Source of the DNA: Collybiopsis luxurians FD-317 M1
Lineage: Eukaryota > Basidiomycota > Agaricomycetes > Agaricales > Omphalotaceae
Assembly: GCA_000827265.1 (NCBI GenBank)
Contig: KN834754.1
Location: 698,831-762,830, forward strand
Direction: 5' to 3'
DNA: 64,000 nt
In this document: piece after piece, positions 33,155 through 44,610 of the stretch
Numbering within the stretch: position 1 is the stretch's first letter
Layout of the letters: each line of letters starts with the position of its first letter
Made by a program: the position numbers and the translations under genes
The notes under the pieces: generated by a model
Told to the model about the DNA's origin: nothing
The model's database searches: none
The model's input: only the letters and a program-made list of their open reading frames with translations

Positions 33155-34670
33155 CTACCTCCTGCGATTCTTTGCTTTTCTCACCTTCTTGGGCGCTGAA
33201 GAGGGTGCGAGGGCATCATGATTAGACTGGTCGGTTTTCTCAGCAGTATCATATCCAGCCGACACACGCCCAGCTTTTTCAGGAGGGTACGGTAGAATGT
33301 TATTCGCGCGACTCTTCCGGCTAGTTTGGGACCGTTGAGGTCCCAGGGGTGCGATCGGTTTAGTCTGATTCTTCTTGGTGCTGCCGTTGCGGGACCTCGT
33401 AAGCCTAGGATGGAAAATCCTGACCTCCTCATCAATGAATGATAAAGCGACAGAGGAAGTGTCGTCTTCCGGAAGGACATCAATAACGCCTACGACTGTG
33501 GTGTCGAGATTATCGACAATTTTCCGCCGAGATCTTGCCTTGGAGGAGACGGGCTCGGTGACAGTCGTAGAAGATGAAACAGATGGTGAACCTTCTCTGG
33601 TCTCATCTACCAACGTTTGCGCGGACAACCTAGATGAAGACCGCGTAGGAGAATGCGCCGGGGGAGGCAAATCGACCGGAAGTGAGCAAGGAGAGGAAGT
33701 GGCAGATGTAGCGGGAGGTGGAGAAAAGAGTGGTGGAATGAGCTGGTTCTGTGATGCCATGGGGACGTTAGATTCGGAAAGAGTTTGAGTGGTAGAAGTG
33801 AGGATGGCGCCCAGATTAGGAATGTCTATGGGATCTTCGATTTCTGGAGGAGCAGCCAAGGCTCGGGCCCTCGTCGTTCTGTGTTTCCTAGTAGGTAATG
33901 ACTTCAAGTTATCCATCTGGTCAGATAGGTTGGACGGAGTCCTGATGTTAGGCGGTGGCGGCGCCTTTCGTTTACGAAGGACTGGACCTCTTGGAGAGTC
34001 CTTGAGGAAGGTGGGGAGTACCAGAAGGTCGTACCATGGAAGGTGAGAAAGGGCTCGGGGCAGCTGCTTATTATGCAGACCTGAGAGTCTCCACCTCCAA
34101 TCTAGCGTTGACCAAGAGAAAGGGTGGTAAATGGTAGGGTTTCGGCACACTGAGCCAGGTGGAAGGCGTGGCGTCAGCTCAAGAACCAATGAAAGAACTG
34201 GGAAACATACTAAGATGGCTTTGGATTAGCTTTGCACTCTGATCCCTGCATTCGTTGGACCACAGCAACCAATGTCCTGGGTGAAAAGGATTCAAAAATG
34301 TCTCCAGTGCGGCCAGAGCTAGGATATTGCTCGGAGTTTTGGGAGGTAATGACCAATGTTCACGAGCGTATTCCAGGCATTTGAGGACTAAAGGATGCTT
34401 TGCTGTATACAATAATCGGTCATTGTCGCGCAGGAAACCTCCAGATATCTGGTGTATCTTGGGTAGCTCGATGTCGATAGCCCTTTTGGGCGAACTAGCC
34501 TGTAAAGCGTAGGTTTCGCGACGAGTTCTGCCGGCCTGGACGAATTGCTCTGTGGTCCAAGGAGAGTCGCGAGCATCTGAAATGGGGAAATAGGATGTTG
34601 GTGGAGAAAACTGCCAGTAGTCCGTATCGTGATCAGACGAGTGCGATGAAGACACAAAGTGTTCGGCCAT
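33155..34670 (-). CDS. Orphan protein with Ser/Pro-rich basic C-terminal half
   Basis: ATG 34668-34670 opens MAEHFVSSSHSSDHDTDYW, then a compact helical part: KIHQISGGFLRDNDRLLYTA, LVLKCLEYAREHWSLPPKT, ILALAALETFLNPFHPGHW, ECRDQSAKLIQSHL. An intron (donor gtatgt near 34210) leads to MCRNPTIYHPFSWSTLDWRW, LPRALSHLPWYDLLVLP, and then a long Ser/Pro/Arg-rich tail with RKRKAPPPP, TRKHRTTRARA, KARSRRKI and a terminal KKVRKAKNRRR. The basic clusters suggest nuclear or nucleolar location. No known domain is recognised, so this is a hypothetical protein. The stop is TAG at 33155-33157. Confidence 0.62.
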
Positions 34671-34954
34671 TGCTGAAAGAGGGTAAGGAAGAAGCGGGCA
34701 ATGCGTGTGTGTCCCCGGGAGGTGGTCGTTTTGCCCAGCGGGGAGGGAATCGCAAAGACGATGATGGAGGAAAGGAAGAAAGAAGAGGGCGGCGGCGTGA
34801 CAGCCACGCTTCCGACGCTGGTCTGTATTACATTTTTCTCATCGCTTGTATTCGGATAACTAAGGATTGCTCAAAATAATACAAACTACACAACTTCACA
34901 ATGCATTCCTCTACACCATCCAGAACATAGAAACATAGGTCGATCAGTCCGAGA

Positions 34955-35491
34955 TCACTTCAAATTCCCCAGCTCATTCTGTGCGTGCAGTCTGACTTTG
35001 TCCGCCAGATAATTCCATTTGTTTTGGTCAATGGCAGACGCAGGAATGACCATGATGGCTCGTAGAATTAATCGACTATCGATCTTGGGCTCTTTGGACA
35101 TGTGCGGCGGTAGCATTGGGATCGGCATGTCTTTCTGCGGTGATAATAATGATCAGAGAAATTGCAAGAATTTCAACTATTAGCAACACTTGCTGAACAC
35201 TTGTCTAAATGTCCAATGACTTGTAAAGGAATGAATCTGTTCTGAACCCAGATATTTGCGCCACGGTCGAGACAGAGAGCTACATCGACGAGAAGCGCGA
35301 CATCCTTGTCCGAAAGTAAGATAAATCCAGTTTCCGAGTCGTAGGACATCATTCTGAATGAACCAGCATTAAGGAGATCGCAAAGAGACTGGTAAGACGG
35401 ACCTGCCTGCTAGCTCAAGTTTATGGCCGACGAAAGCATCATCGATGGAAGCTAGCTGGATGGGAGTAGCATGGTCTGGCAATACTGACAT
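34955..35491 (-). CDS. TEN1: TEN1-like OB-fold protein (candidate CST telomere-capping subunit)
   Basis: From ATG 35489-35491: MSVLPDHATPIQLASIDDAF, VGHKLELAGR, an intron, MMSYDSETGFILLSDKDVA, LLVDVALCLDRGANIWVQN, RFIPLQVIGHLDK, an intron, then MPIPMLPPHMSKEPKID and SRLILRAIMVIPASAID to TGA 34955-34957. The order GxxLxLxGR...SYDxxTGxxLL...LLVDVxxCLD...xVIGxLD...LILRA is that of the short single-OB-fold TEN1 family, a partner of STN1 in the CST complex that binds telomeric single-stranded DNA. The length of about 150 residues fits. The last intron is ambiguous (donor in LDK, acceptor gcag or gaaag). The assignment is from motif memory, so moderate. Confidence 0.62.
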
Positions 35492-35598
35492 GAGAGAGTA
35501 CAAAGTAATTGCACAGCCACTGTATTTGGGCTTGTTAACTGAGGTCGCGTCACCCTTCCAATTCCTTCCTTGCCCAGAAAAAATCACATACACCCACA
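35492..35598. promoter_or_regulatory. Shared divergent promoter of TEN1-like gene and PHO88
   Basis: Only 107 bases separate the two start codons, so the upstream control regions must overlap. A pyrimidine-rich stretch (ccttccaattccttccttgccc) runs toward PHO88. No specific factor site is claimed. Confidence 0.45.
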
Positions 35599-36545
35599 AT
35601 GACCAGCGCCGTCACCAACCTCGCCATCTCCCTGGGTGCAATGCAGTGTATGCTCTCAGCTTTTTCTTGTATCTTTGCTCACAAATTTTCCTAGTGGCCC
35701 GCAAGATCCCTTTCGAGGATCCTCAGGTTCTCAATTATGCGCGCATAGGTTATGCATTGACCCAGGTTATCCTCCTCGGTATCTACTACTATACTTCCAT
35801 GATTGTACGTGCCAGTCCCATGACCATTCATCGCGTCTCAACTCTACCTTGGCAGATTAAGAGAAAGAACGACCAAACCGTCCTCAAATATGGTACGTGC
35901 TCAAATAACACTCAACAAAATTCAAGACGTTCATTTCCTTTCCTCACAGTTGAACCGTCAAGTCCTCTAGTTCGTAGGCTAATAATGGTTTATATCCTCC
36001 AAGTGCTCAACGTCCTTCCCACAGTCGCCTCAGGAAGAAGGAAAATTGGTGACTACCACTGTTAGAGACTACGATCTTGCAGAGGTCTCAAAATTGGTAC
36101 TTGTTCAAGTCAGCTGCCTCTCATTCTTACCTACCTGACTTCTTTTCATACTCGTAGCTTCGCGCAGTTTACATGGGCATTCTCATGATGGCCTTCCTTC
36201 ACGGTTACATGAAATTCACGCAACCGCTCTTCATTCAGAGTTTGATGGGATTAAAGGTATGCTTTAATCAGCATTTTCGTAAACCCCGCCCAACCATCTC
36301 TCCTAGGGTTTGTACGATGCCAAGCCCCTCGCCATCCACATACTCGGAAAGCCTGCTGAAGGTGAGCTCAAAAGGCCGTTCAAGGCCGCTCCCGGACTTT
36401 TCGGTGAGTCGTGATTCCCTCTCATCTTATGTTGCGTCAATTTGCGTACCGATATCTTAATCCAGGTGCCGCTGGGGGTCCCCAGACTGATAAGGCTGCC
36501 ATTTCGGAAGCAGAAAAGAAAGTGGGCGGAAAGAAAGATGATTAG
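35599..36545 (+). CDS. PHO88: PHO88/SND3-type ER membrane protein
   Basis: ATG 35599-35601 opens MTSAVTNLAISLGAMQ. Joined exons give LARKIPFEDPQVLNYARIGY, VILLGIYYYTSMI, IKRKNDQTVLKYVEPSSPL, SPQEEGKLVTTTVRDYDLAE, LRAVYMGILMMAFLHGYMKF, TQPLFIQSLMGLKGLYDAKP, HILGKPAEGELKRPFKA and the end AEKKVGGKKDD, with TAG at 36543-36545. This is the fungal Pho88 family (yeast SND3), an ER membrane protein linked to phosphate uptake and to the SND route of protein targeting. Length and all blocks are normal. It has seven exons separated by short introns. Confidence 0.94.
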
Positions 36546-36839
36546 ATTCTGCGACTCTTTTTCGCCGTGACACGTATGACTTGCTGCTCAGCGCAGAGGG
36601 CAGACATTTAATATTATCTATCTATTCTGGGTGTTAGATTTGCGGCATACAATCCCGGTGCAAGCACCAATCTACTGAAGAAGTGAGACTGAGTTTGTGA
36701 GACGCTCACTATGATCCAAGCAACTGAACGCGAGAAAATAGGCTATACGATATGTATTCTACAGAGAGGATAAACAATGATAACGATACATTAGAAGTGA
36801 ATTACGCAGGTTTATGTACATCATTCGGCAGCCTGATCG
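36546..36839. other. Convergent 3' interval
   Basis: The short region between the PHO88 stop and the NSE4 stop; no coding signal. Confidence 0.4.
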
Positions 36840-38193
36840 TCATCCGTACCATTTGTTTCCTATCTTCATCTTCGAAGCTTCCCGGGTGGGTATGGTTGGC
36901 TGAGTGATACCAAAAATTTCTATGGCGTGCTAAAAAGAAGTGCATTGGTTCATTGTAAAAACTTGCTCAGAAATTCGTACCTGCCAAGTGGCCATGTCGA
37001 GTTCAAATACTGTCTGGCGTTTCCTCAACCCCTCACTGTAATCTTCTTCGGATGGTTGGGAGCATCCGACTATGCCGGTATTTTTCAGCGGAACATAACT
37101 GAGAAGACTCAAGACATACAAATGACGGGTTCACCGTTCTCGTCTGTATCAAGGGCAACTTTGCCATCGCGGATGAGGAAAGACAAGTAGAACATGTTTT
37201 CGACAGATTGCGCAAAACTCTGGGGGTTAATTACGAATCTAAAGAGATTTATTTGGCCTGTTTCTGTCAAAATCGATTCGAGCTAACAGGAGTCAGTATA
37301 GTAGAAAAGATTTTAACAGAAAGGCGAGCGCACTGTTGCAACATTCTTTGTAGTTTCATTCACCGAACGCGCAATATCTTCTTCTCTGATTTCTTGCGGT
37401 TTCCGTTCGTCAGCCTTGTTCTTCTCTAACTTAGCGCGCTTGACTGGAGCTCGTTTCTTTTGTTCGATGGACAGAGGTCCTAGCCTAAAGGGATCCAGAT
37501 TAGAGGTAAAATTAGATTGAAACATCTGCAAGTAGAGCTCACATGAAGCCTACTACAGGCACCCTTTTGCTTTTGGCGAGAGCTCTCCGTCCAATCTGAT
37601 CCCATTCTAGTGGGGCGTCAAGGAGTGCATCGTCTGCCTCAGGATCTTCCGGATTCTGATTGTCCAATTTGTGGCCCCCCATATATGTGACGAGCTTCGC
37701 AACGTAGTCATCTAAGTCAAACGCGCCAGACCCCGACTTTAAACTCCGGGCCAACTGTGCGTGCGAGGCAGTCAATTGGAGTAGGACCGATGAATCCAAA
37801 GTAGCTTCCGAAGTATTCTTGACTAAACGTGACTTGAGTAAGAGAAATTCACAGCGGGGTTATCTAGCTACCCTTGGAGAAGGCCTTGTCGCTTCGCTTT
37901 ACAGCATCTGTGAGGTCGTCGACAGTACAATCTTTGAGATTTTGCTGAAATTCTGGAAAGATTGACGCGATCAATTAAGTATAAATCACGTCCGCATACG
38001 ATACAAAATACCGTTGACCTTGCATGTTTTTGTGAAGAGCGCGATATTCTCTGCGCAGAGCGCGTTTCTCTTCTGCGTTCTGATCAGGATCATAGGGAAG
38101 TTCTGCAAAACAGTGACGATGAGAGTAAGAACGGGAGTCGAACAACGTTGATTTACCAGCCCCACTTTCCATTTCAATGTCTGGCATTTCCAT
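36840..38193 (-). CDS. NSE4: SMC5/6 complex kleisin subunit NSE4
   Basis: ATG 38191-38193 opens [20 protein letters not shown], then [19 protein letters not shown]; further exons give [99 protein letters not shown], a C-terminal winged-helix part with [24 protein letters not shown] sequence, FELDMATWQ, and a last exon [14 protein letters not shown] ending at TGA 36840-36842. The motifs [11 protein letters not shown] and the C-terminal winged helix identify Nse4, which bridges the SMC5 and SMC6 heads. The complex acts in recombination repair and replication-fork stability. The C-terminal exon is inferred from the conserved TW-HAIEIFG join. Confidence 0.9.
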
Positions 38194-38340
38194 GCTCAGT
38201 TATGCGGGTCGAGGATGAGAGACAAAATGGCGGCAAGAAACAAAGGTGGATTGTGGATGAGTCACTTTGCACGTGCTATTCACAGACGCGCGCAGCTTCA
38301 AATTTTGGAACTATTGCTTTAACCACCATTATCAGCCTAA
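38194..38340. promoter_or_regulatory. Shared divergent promoter of NSE4 and the Rad5-like helicase
   Basis: Only 147 bases lie between the two start codons. The segment carries gcacgtgc, a palindromic E-box-like sequence, near 38269, and acgcgcgc next to it (38284), resembling an MluI-cell-cycle-type core. The site assignments are inference. Co-regulation of two genome-maintenance genes is plausible. Confidence 0.4.
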
Positions 38341-41300
38341 ATGCGCCCTTTGCATAGACTGGAGGTAGAAATCTCATTCTTTCTTGATTTTATGTGGGAT
38401 GTTGATCCAATTTTGTAATCTAAAAAGTATAGTAAAAGCACGCGTGCCAAATGTCACGGACCCATCTGCAAGGTAAGTAAAAAAGTATACCAGCCTCATG
38501 AATTCAATTTCGATGATTTTAGGGCGCGTCTATGGCTCCTGGCTCTCTCAGATACGGAAAAATCACTCAAGATGCCGTCACAAAGTCAGAACAAGTAGAA
38601 TGGCGACATTGGTGAGAGTTCCTAATCAATTCTTCGGCAACATCACATCACCTCCGATACTTCTTTCCACCTTAGGGGTTGTGTAACGCCACAAATTCTA
38701 GCAGAACTAGCAGCAGTAATTGATCATGTCCCAGATTTCAAAGAACTGAAGTATGCAACATTCCTTTACGTCTGACTCTCCACTCACATTTTGATCCCCC
38801 AGGCAAGCCGACCAACAGAAAATTCGCGTAGCTTTGGCAGTGGGGCGCGTCAATGCCGCCGACATTCCTCTCAGTGCTCGTTCTGTTGCGCACGCATCTA
38901 CTTCCGCTCCCTCTTACACCTCCGCTGTTGCTAATCCTAACAAAAGGAAGCAACCAAGCGCCATTCAGGTTCCATATACGGTTGCCGGTCCGTCCACTTC
39001 CGTTGAAAACAGCACTATAGAAGATCAACCGATGGAAGATGAAGTACCAGATGAACTCATCGTCTCATTGAGATCCCAAGTTGTCGGCATACAATACTAT
39101 CATGGTGCGTTGGAAACGGAGGTAGCTTTGACGCTGATCGACGTCCTCTCTAGGCCTCGTAGGACCCGGCGAAGAAGTCCTCCTCGAACGAGAACCCAGT
39201 AATATACACGATAGGTATCCTGCTTTTTTAAGTATAAATTTCGCCGAAACTGAATATCACCAGAAATGCGATCTGTGTGCGCAACATAGGTGAGTGGTAG
39301 ATGGCTTGAGGACCGCAATTTTTCGACCGGCCTTGGTCCGCAGGTCGCACACAGGTTGGCCATATTCCGCGTAATGTGGCATCAAAACTTGCGCCGCTTT
39401 TAGATAGTCGTGCAATCACTGTCGAGGGTGTGATGCAGAATGGAAATTTGTCTGGCTCTCGGGGGTATAAACTAGACATGTAATCTCGATCGCGCTGGTC
39501 ATATATCGCCGCTGACGCTTTTACTCATAGAACACTCAAGATCTACGGCCCATCTAACAAGGTTGCCGAGCTACAACCTCGTTTGGTTTGGGCCACTCCA
39601 GGTCAAAGGGGATTTAACAACACAGCGGCGAGTAGCAGCCGGACTCCGGCACATTCTGCTCTTCCTCTCTCCTTGCCCCAGTATACGCCTCCGTCGGTCC
39701 TTCCAGGCGCTAGAGGCGGAGCTCGGGCCCCGACTCTAACTCCTGCTCAACTAGACCAAATGAAGAAACAACAAGAGACGCTCCAGAGGGCCGCGGAATT
39801 GCGAGAAATGACGAGCAAGTTAGAGAGAGTGGACGATGAAGGCCGTCGTTCTTCCCTTCTCGACACCGTTTGTGCCAGTGAGGATATCTTAGCATTGCCG
39901 GTGTATAGCAAGCCGCCCAGTATTGCCACCGGTGAACTCTCAGTGGATCTCCTCAAGCACCAGGTATGCTTGTATCCTCTGCCGGGACTCGTACTGCTGA
40001 CACCGCCTTTTTGTGAATCAGCTTCAGGGCCTCCAGTGGTGTCTTGATCATGAATATCCCGAACTACCAAAGAAGGAAATCGATAAACCCGTTCAATTAT
40101 GGCAATTAAAAAAGAATGGAAATCAGTCATATTATTTTAATCGTAAGCGCGTGGACTTCGTAGAAATTTCTTGGGCTGATTGTGGAGACAATAGTCGCGA
40201 CTCACACGCCCCAAGCAACTCCGCCGGTTCTCGGTAGAGGTGCTCTCATCGCTGATGCTATGGGCCTTGTGAGCATTGAACTCGATCAATCACCGTAGTT
40301 TATTGACTTCCTTGTCAGGGAAAAACCTTGATGATGATAGCTTTGACTATTGCTACAAAAAATGACGTGCCGAAGGATTTCTCCAGTGCAACCCTTGTTG
40401 GTCAGTTTGTTTCGTTCAAAATTGTAACCTCAGCTCGAATTGCTCGTCGCAGTTGTACCTCTCTCGGTATTGTCCAACTGGGAGAAGCAGATCGAGGACC
40501 ACTGCAGAAAGGGTGTCTTCAAATATTGCACTTACTATGGCAATGCTCGAACCCAATTGAGTGCTCAGGAACTCGCTAGCTACGATATTGTCTTCACCAC
40601 TTATCAGACAGTCGCCAGTGAATACGACAGTGCTGGAGGCCAGCCAGCCAGGAAGAAGACGAAAATAGAGCAGGCTTTGTTTGAGGTCAAATGGAAGGTC
40701 AATATTCACTAGGTGATATATCGAAGAATGCTGAAGACACTTTTGAAGCGTGTTGTTTTAGATGAGGCGCACCAGATTCGTAACCCCAAAACAAAGATGA
40801 GTCAAGCTGTCTGTGCACTTGAGGCGCAAAGGCGTTGGGCGATCACAGGAACTCCCATCGTAAGTAAATGGCAGATCCTACAATATCAACCTCTGACTTA
40901 CTTGGTTCCTCAGATAAACTCTATCAGGGTATTTTATTCGCTTTCTGTGTAATGAGATGCTGACCACCACTACAGGACTTGGGTTCTTTGCTTAAATTCC
41001 TCCAAATTTGCCATCCGCTCAACAATGACGATTTTTTCAAGCGATTACTTTTAAGGCCCCTCAAAGACGGCATTCCATCAGGCGCAGAACTTCTTCGGGT
41101 ATTGTGATTACTGTTATTTTTCCGAACTCCAATAACGATAACCACAGGCCCTGATGGCGCAAATATGCATTCGACGCACAAAAGAGATGCAAGACAGCGC
41201 AGGAAAGCCGCTGATACCTCTACCATCTGTACGAGCCTCTTCACTACCGGCACTTAATCCACTCATTTACGCTCTTCCTTGGTCGCAGGTTGAAATGATC

Positions 41301-43389
41301 AAAGTACCGGTAGCTCTAAGCGATGAGGCCAGGGTGAGTTTTTCTTCTTAAGTCGTGGTAAACTCAGTTGATGGCTTGTACAGGCTTTGTACAATGAGGT
41401 TGAACGTCTTTCATCAGAAAGATTCCAAACGTTGATGAGCGGGAGCACTAATGCGGTGGTATGTTTCCTTATTGGCATGAGATCAAGCAAGACTCACACT
41501 CGCGTAGATTCAGTCAAATGCTATGAGCATGCTTACTCGCCTGCGGCAACTCGCCCTGCATCCCGCATTGATTCCTCGCAACTACTTAGAACAATTAAAG
41601 AATAACGATACCACTGGACACACTAACCGTATCATGGTCACTCCTGAAGTGAAAAAGAAATTGCAAGCAAAATTGTCTCAAGCTGTCGAAGAATGCGAAG
41701 AATGTCCCATCTGCTTTTGTCCGCTTAGCGAGCCCAAGATTACTAGTTGCGCTCATGTCTTCTGCTTTCCTTGGTAAGTCTTCAACGAGCGCTCCTTATA
41801 ATTTGAGCTCACTTCGGCTTCTTTTGTAGTATCAAAACAGTGATTGAACGGGATCCGAAATGTCCCATGGTAAGATTTATTGACCTTGGAAGACTTGCAC
41901 TCAGCTGTGTTGTTATTAAGGATCGTGGTCCTTTGTCTCTTAATGATCTCTATGACCCGCTTCCTCCCATGGATATGACGCAACCCTCCTTCCGTTCTCA
42001 AGCTGACGAAATCGAAGAAGGTATTCGCAATGGTGCCTCCGCAAAAATAGAGCAATTAGTGCAGCTACTTAAATTATCACCCTCTGGGGAAAAGTCTCTA
42101 GTCTTTTCTCAGTTCACGGTCAGTTCGTGTCGTTCAGTTTTCTTCCTTGTCAACTCAACTCCGTGTCTCAAATTTCAAGGGATTTCTTGACAAAGTGCGT
42201 GGATGGGCAATGATCTTTCGGGCTGCATTAGTCACTGATTTTCCCAGATTGCTGAAGCCTTCGATCAACAAGGGTAAGTGGCATACGCGCCTTCCATTAC
42301 TTTTTCTCCGATGACGCTTCATAACTAGCATTTCTTATATTCGCTTCGATGGCCGGATGTCGGCCAAGAGAAGACAAGAAGCAATTGCTCGTTTTTCCGC
42401 GCCGCTTCAGAGCGACTTGAGCGTCCAAAAACCCAATGAAATGGAAACCGAGACATCTAGATCCCGACGAGCGGCGCGGAAATCATCTTATGCCGTCAGC
42501 GACGATCAGGACGATGACGCCAGTGATTTTGTCGTGTCGGACCATTCAGACTTTGAGGAAGAGATTACAACTATCAAGAAGTCGAAGGGTAAAGGTAAAG
42601 CAAGAGCCGGCGATCTCGAAGAGGATCTTTCGTCCAGAACCGCGCATAATCAGAGTAATCCAGCGGTCATGCTCATTTCGTTGAAAGCTGTAAGTAGTCT
42701 GGTCTAAAATCGAGACTTGAGCTTAGATGCGATACAGGGAGCATTGGGGTTGAACCTAGTGGTGGCGAATAATGTATACCTGTAAGTCTTCCCTTGCTTT
42801 CCTCGAGTCTCTCGAGCTCAAATACTGTTCTAGCATGGACCCGTGCGTAAAGGACTTCATGTTTATTATTCTCTCTAAAAATGCGTCATATAATCTAGCT
42901 GGTGGCAGGAAGGTAAGGATTTGATTCAAATAATGCAGTTGTACCTACTTTTGGCACTTCGAATTCAGGTATTGAAAGCCAAGCGATCGACAGGGTTAAT
43001 CGCATCGGGCAAAAGAAGAAGGTCCACGTTTATCAACTTGTAAGTTCATGTACCTCTGATAAGCAAAAAGCTGATGATATTGTTCAGATTTCGGAGAACA
43101 CTGTAGAATCGAAGGTGCGTGCTACCCTATGGATTAGACGTTTGGAGCTGGAACTGACTTCAAGCGCCCAGGTTCTTGATATCCAAGAGCGAAAAAAGAA
43201 ACTGATTAAAGAGGCGTTTTCCGGGATCAAAGGAGCTGAAGCCGAACGCCAGCACCGCGAAGCCCGGCTACGAGGTCAGTGTTTTGTGCTGCAATGAAAT
43301 GGCTAGGTAAAGTGCTGACTGCGCATACCCCAGATCTGATCGAACTTTTTGGGTTAAGGCAGCAGGAGGCTGCTTCACATGGTCAATAA
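38341..43389 (+). CDS. PARP-finger/HIRAN/SNF2/RING DNA translocase, Rad5/HLTF group
   Basis: Many short exons; the first three are 38341-38364, 38428-38472 and from 38523, joining MRPLHRLEYSKSTRAKCHG to PICKGASMAPGSLRYGKI and EWRHWGC: a PARP-type zinc finger. Then comes a HIRAN domain (VVGIQYYHGLVGPGEEV, EPSNIHD, NAICVRNI, VGHIPR). The SNF2 helicase follows: LIADAMGLGKTLMMIALTI (Walker A), VVPLSVLSNWEKQI, VVLDEAHQIRNPKT (DEAH), WAITGTPI, RLRQLALHPALI. A RING finger sits between the lobes (CEECPICFCPLSEPKITSC then CIKTVIERDPKCPM). Lobe 2 has SLVFSQFT, YIRFDGRMS, ISLKAGALGLNL and DRVNRIGQKKKVHVYQL. TAA at 43387-43389. Rad5/HLTF proteins act in replication-stress tolerance, combining fork remodelling with a ubiquitin ligase RING. 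An acidic insert lies in lobe 2. Confidence 0.9.
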
Positions 43390-43669
43390 ACCTGGACCGA
43401 CCTCAATCTTGATGCCGACGGTTATTCTACTTTGCTTTTCAGTTGAAGATTGCAGCGTACCTTATTCTCATACTTGCAGAATTCTCACTCTTCTTTTCTC
43501 ATTCTTCTGTCTTTCCTTAGAATCGCTCAGACGATGTAGATGTCGCGACGTATTGAAGTACATCCGAGCTGGATTAAAAGAAGTGTACATTGATAGCATC
43601 CTGGCCATTCGTTCCACATTAATTTACAGCTTCTCTCCTTTTCCTTAGGTGCTGATCTACTCGGACATA

Positions 43670-44464
43670 TCAGTCAATTCTAGAAAGTATATATATTTGA
43701 GGACACACCGCTGTGAGATACGATTCCGCGACAATACGGGCCCGAGCGTTCAGACTTAGTTTCATTTCACTGATCTCTCTGTCGACTTCCTCCATGAATC
43801 TGAAAAGACAATAAAACATTCCATGCAGGATGTGATGAAGAAGATTGTGATCCTCACTGGATGATGAAATCTACGATCTTGTGTTTCAGCATCGTCTCGG
43901 AATGCGTGTTCGTGATTAGGAAGGAAATATCGTATCCCTGTCATTGGTGAGCGAATGCGAGCAAACGACTATCAATCAGACTCACCGGCACTGGTTTCCT
44001 GCGCAGTACAATAAAGCTCTCTGCTCTCTGCATCATAAACCGCGTAAACTTGTGACATAAGATCCTCTCTATCTCGTCTGCCTGTTTAATCTTGATACTG
44101 AGCCGGATCGAGTTAATTGAAGGTTCAATCAGAACGCGTTCGTTTTCGTTACGCGAAATGATTAACGGATTGAGTAAAACTTCTTTAGATCCTCTGGAAC
44201 AAAAACCAATGAAATAGCCAGAGAGGAAGAGTTAGTTCGGCTTACCCAGCTTCAACCTCTGGTTTATTGTGTCGTTCTACGACCTGCGAAGCTATTGAAT
44301 GGCTGGATTGACCTGGAATAAGGAAGAGTTACCTGAGAGGAAAAGTTCTCCAGCGTCAAAGCCGCTGTGAGAGTGGATCTGACAGCAGCAAGATATGGCC
44401 TGAGTACATTTGACTAGAAAGACTGTTAGAAACTCTTAGCGTCGAGCAGATCCAATGTTACCAT
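43670..44464 (-). CDS. ARC19: Arp2/3 complex subunit 4 (ARPC4/ARC19)
   Basis: The first exon is just ATG (44462-44464), followed by gtaaca. The second exon begins [19 protein letters not shown] and TLENFSSQ. Further exons carry [87 protein letters not shown]-like and [20 protein letters not shown], then [16 protein letters not shown] and TGA at 43670-43672. This is the 20-kDa ARPC4 subunit at the core of the Arp2/3 actin-nucleating complex. Exon joins between about 43800 and 44340 were checked only through the conserved segments. The protein ends with a slightly unusual tail after LTAV. Confidence 0.87.
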
Positions 44465-44610
44465 TGTATAGAGTGAACTGGAAGCAGCAGAGTTGGGGTC
44501 GTAGAGCGTGGGACACCTTTGCCATTTACGCGCTCCCTGGCGCTTAAACAGCGCCTGTACACAGAATCCTTATTTTTTTTTTCTTCTTTCTTTCACGCGT
44601 TCGCCTTAGA

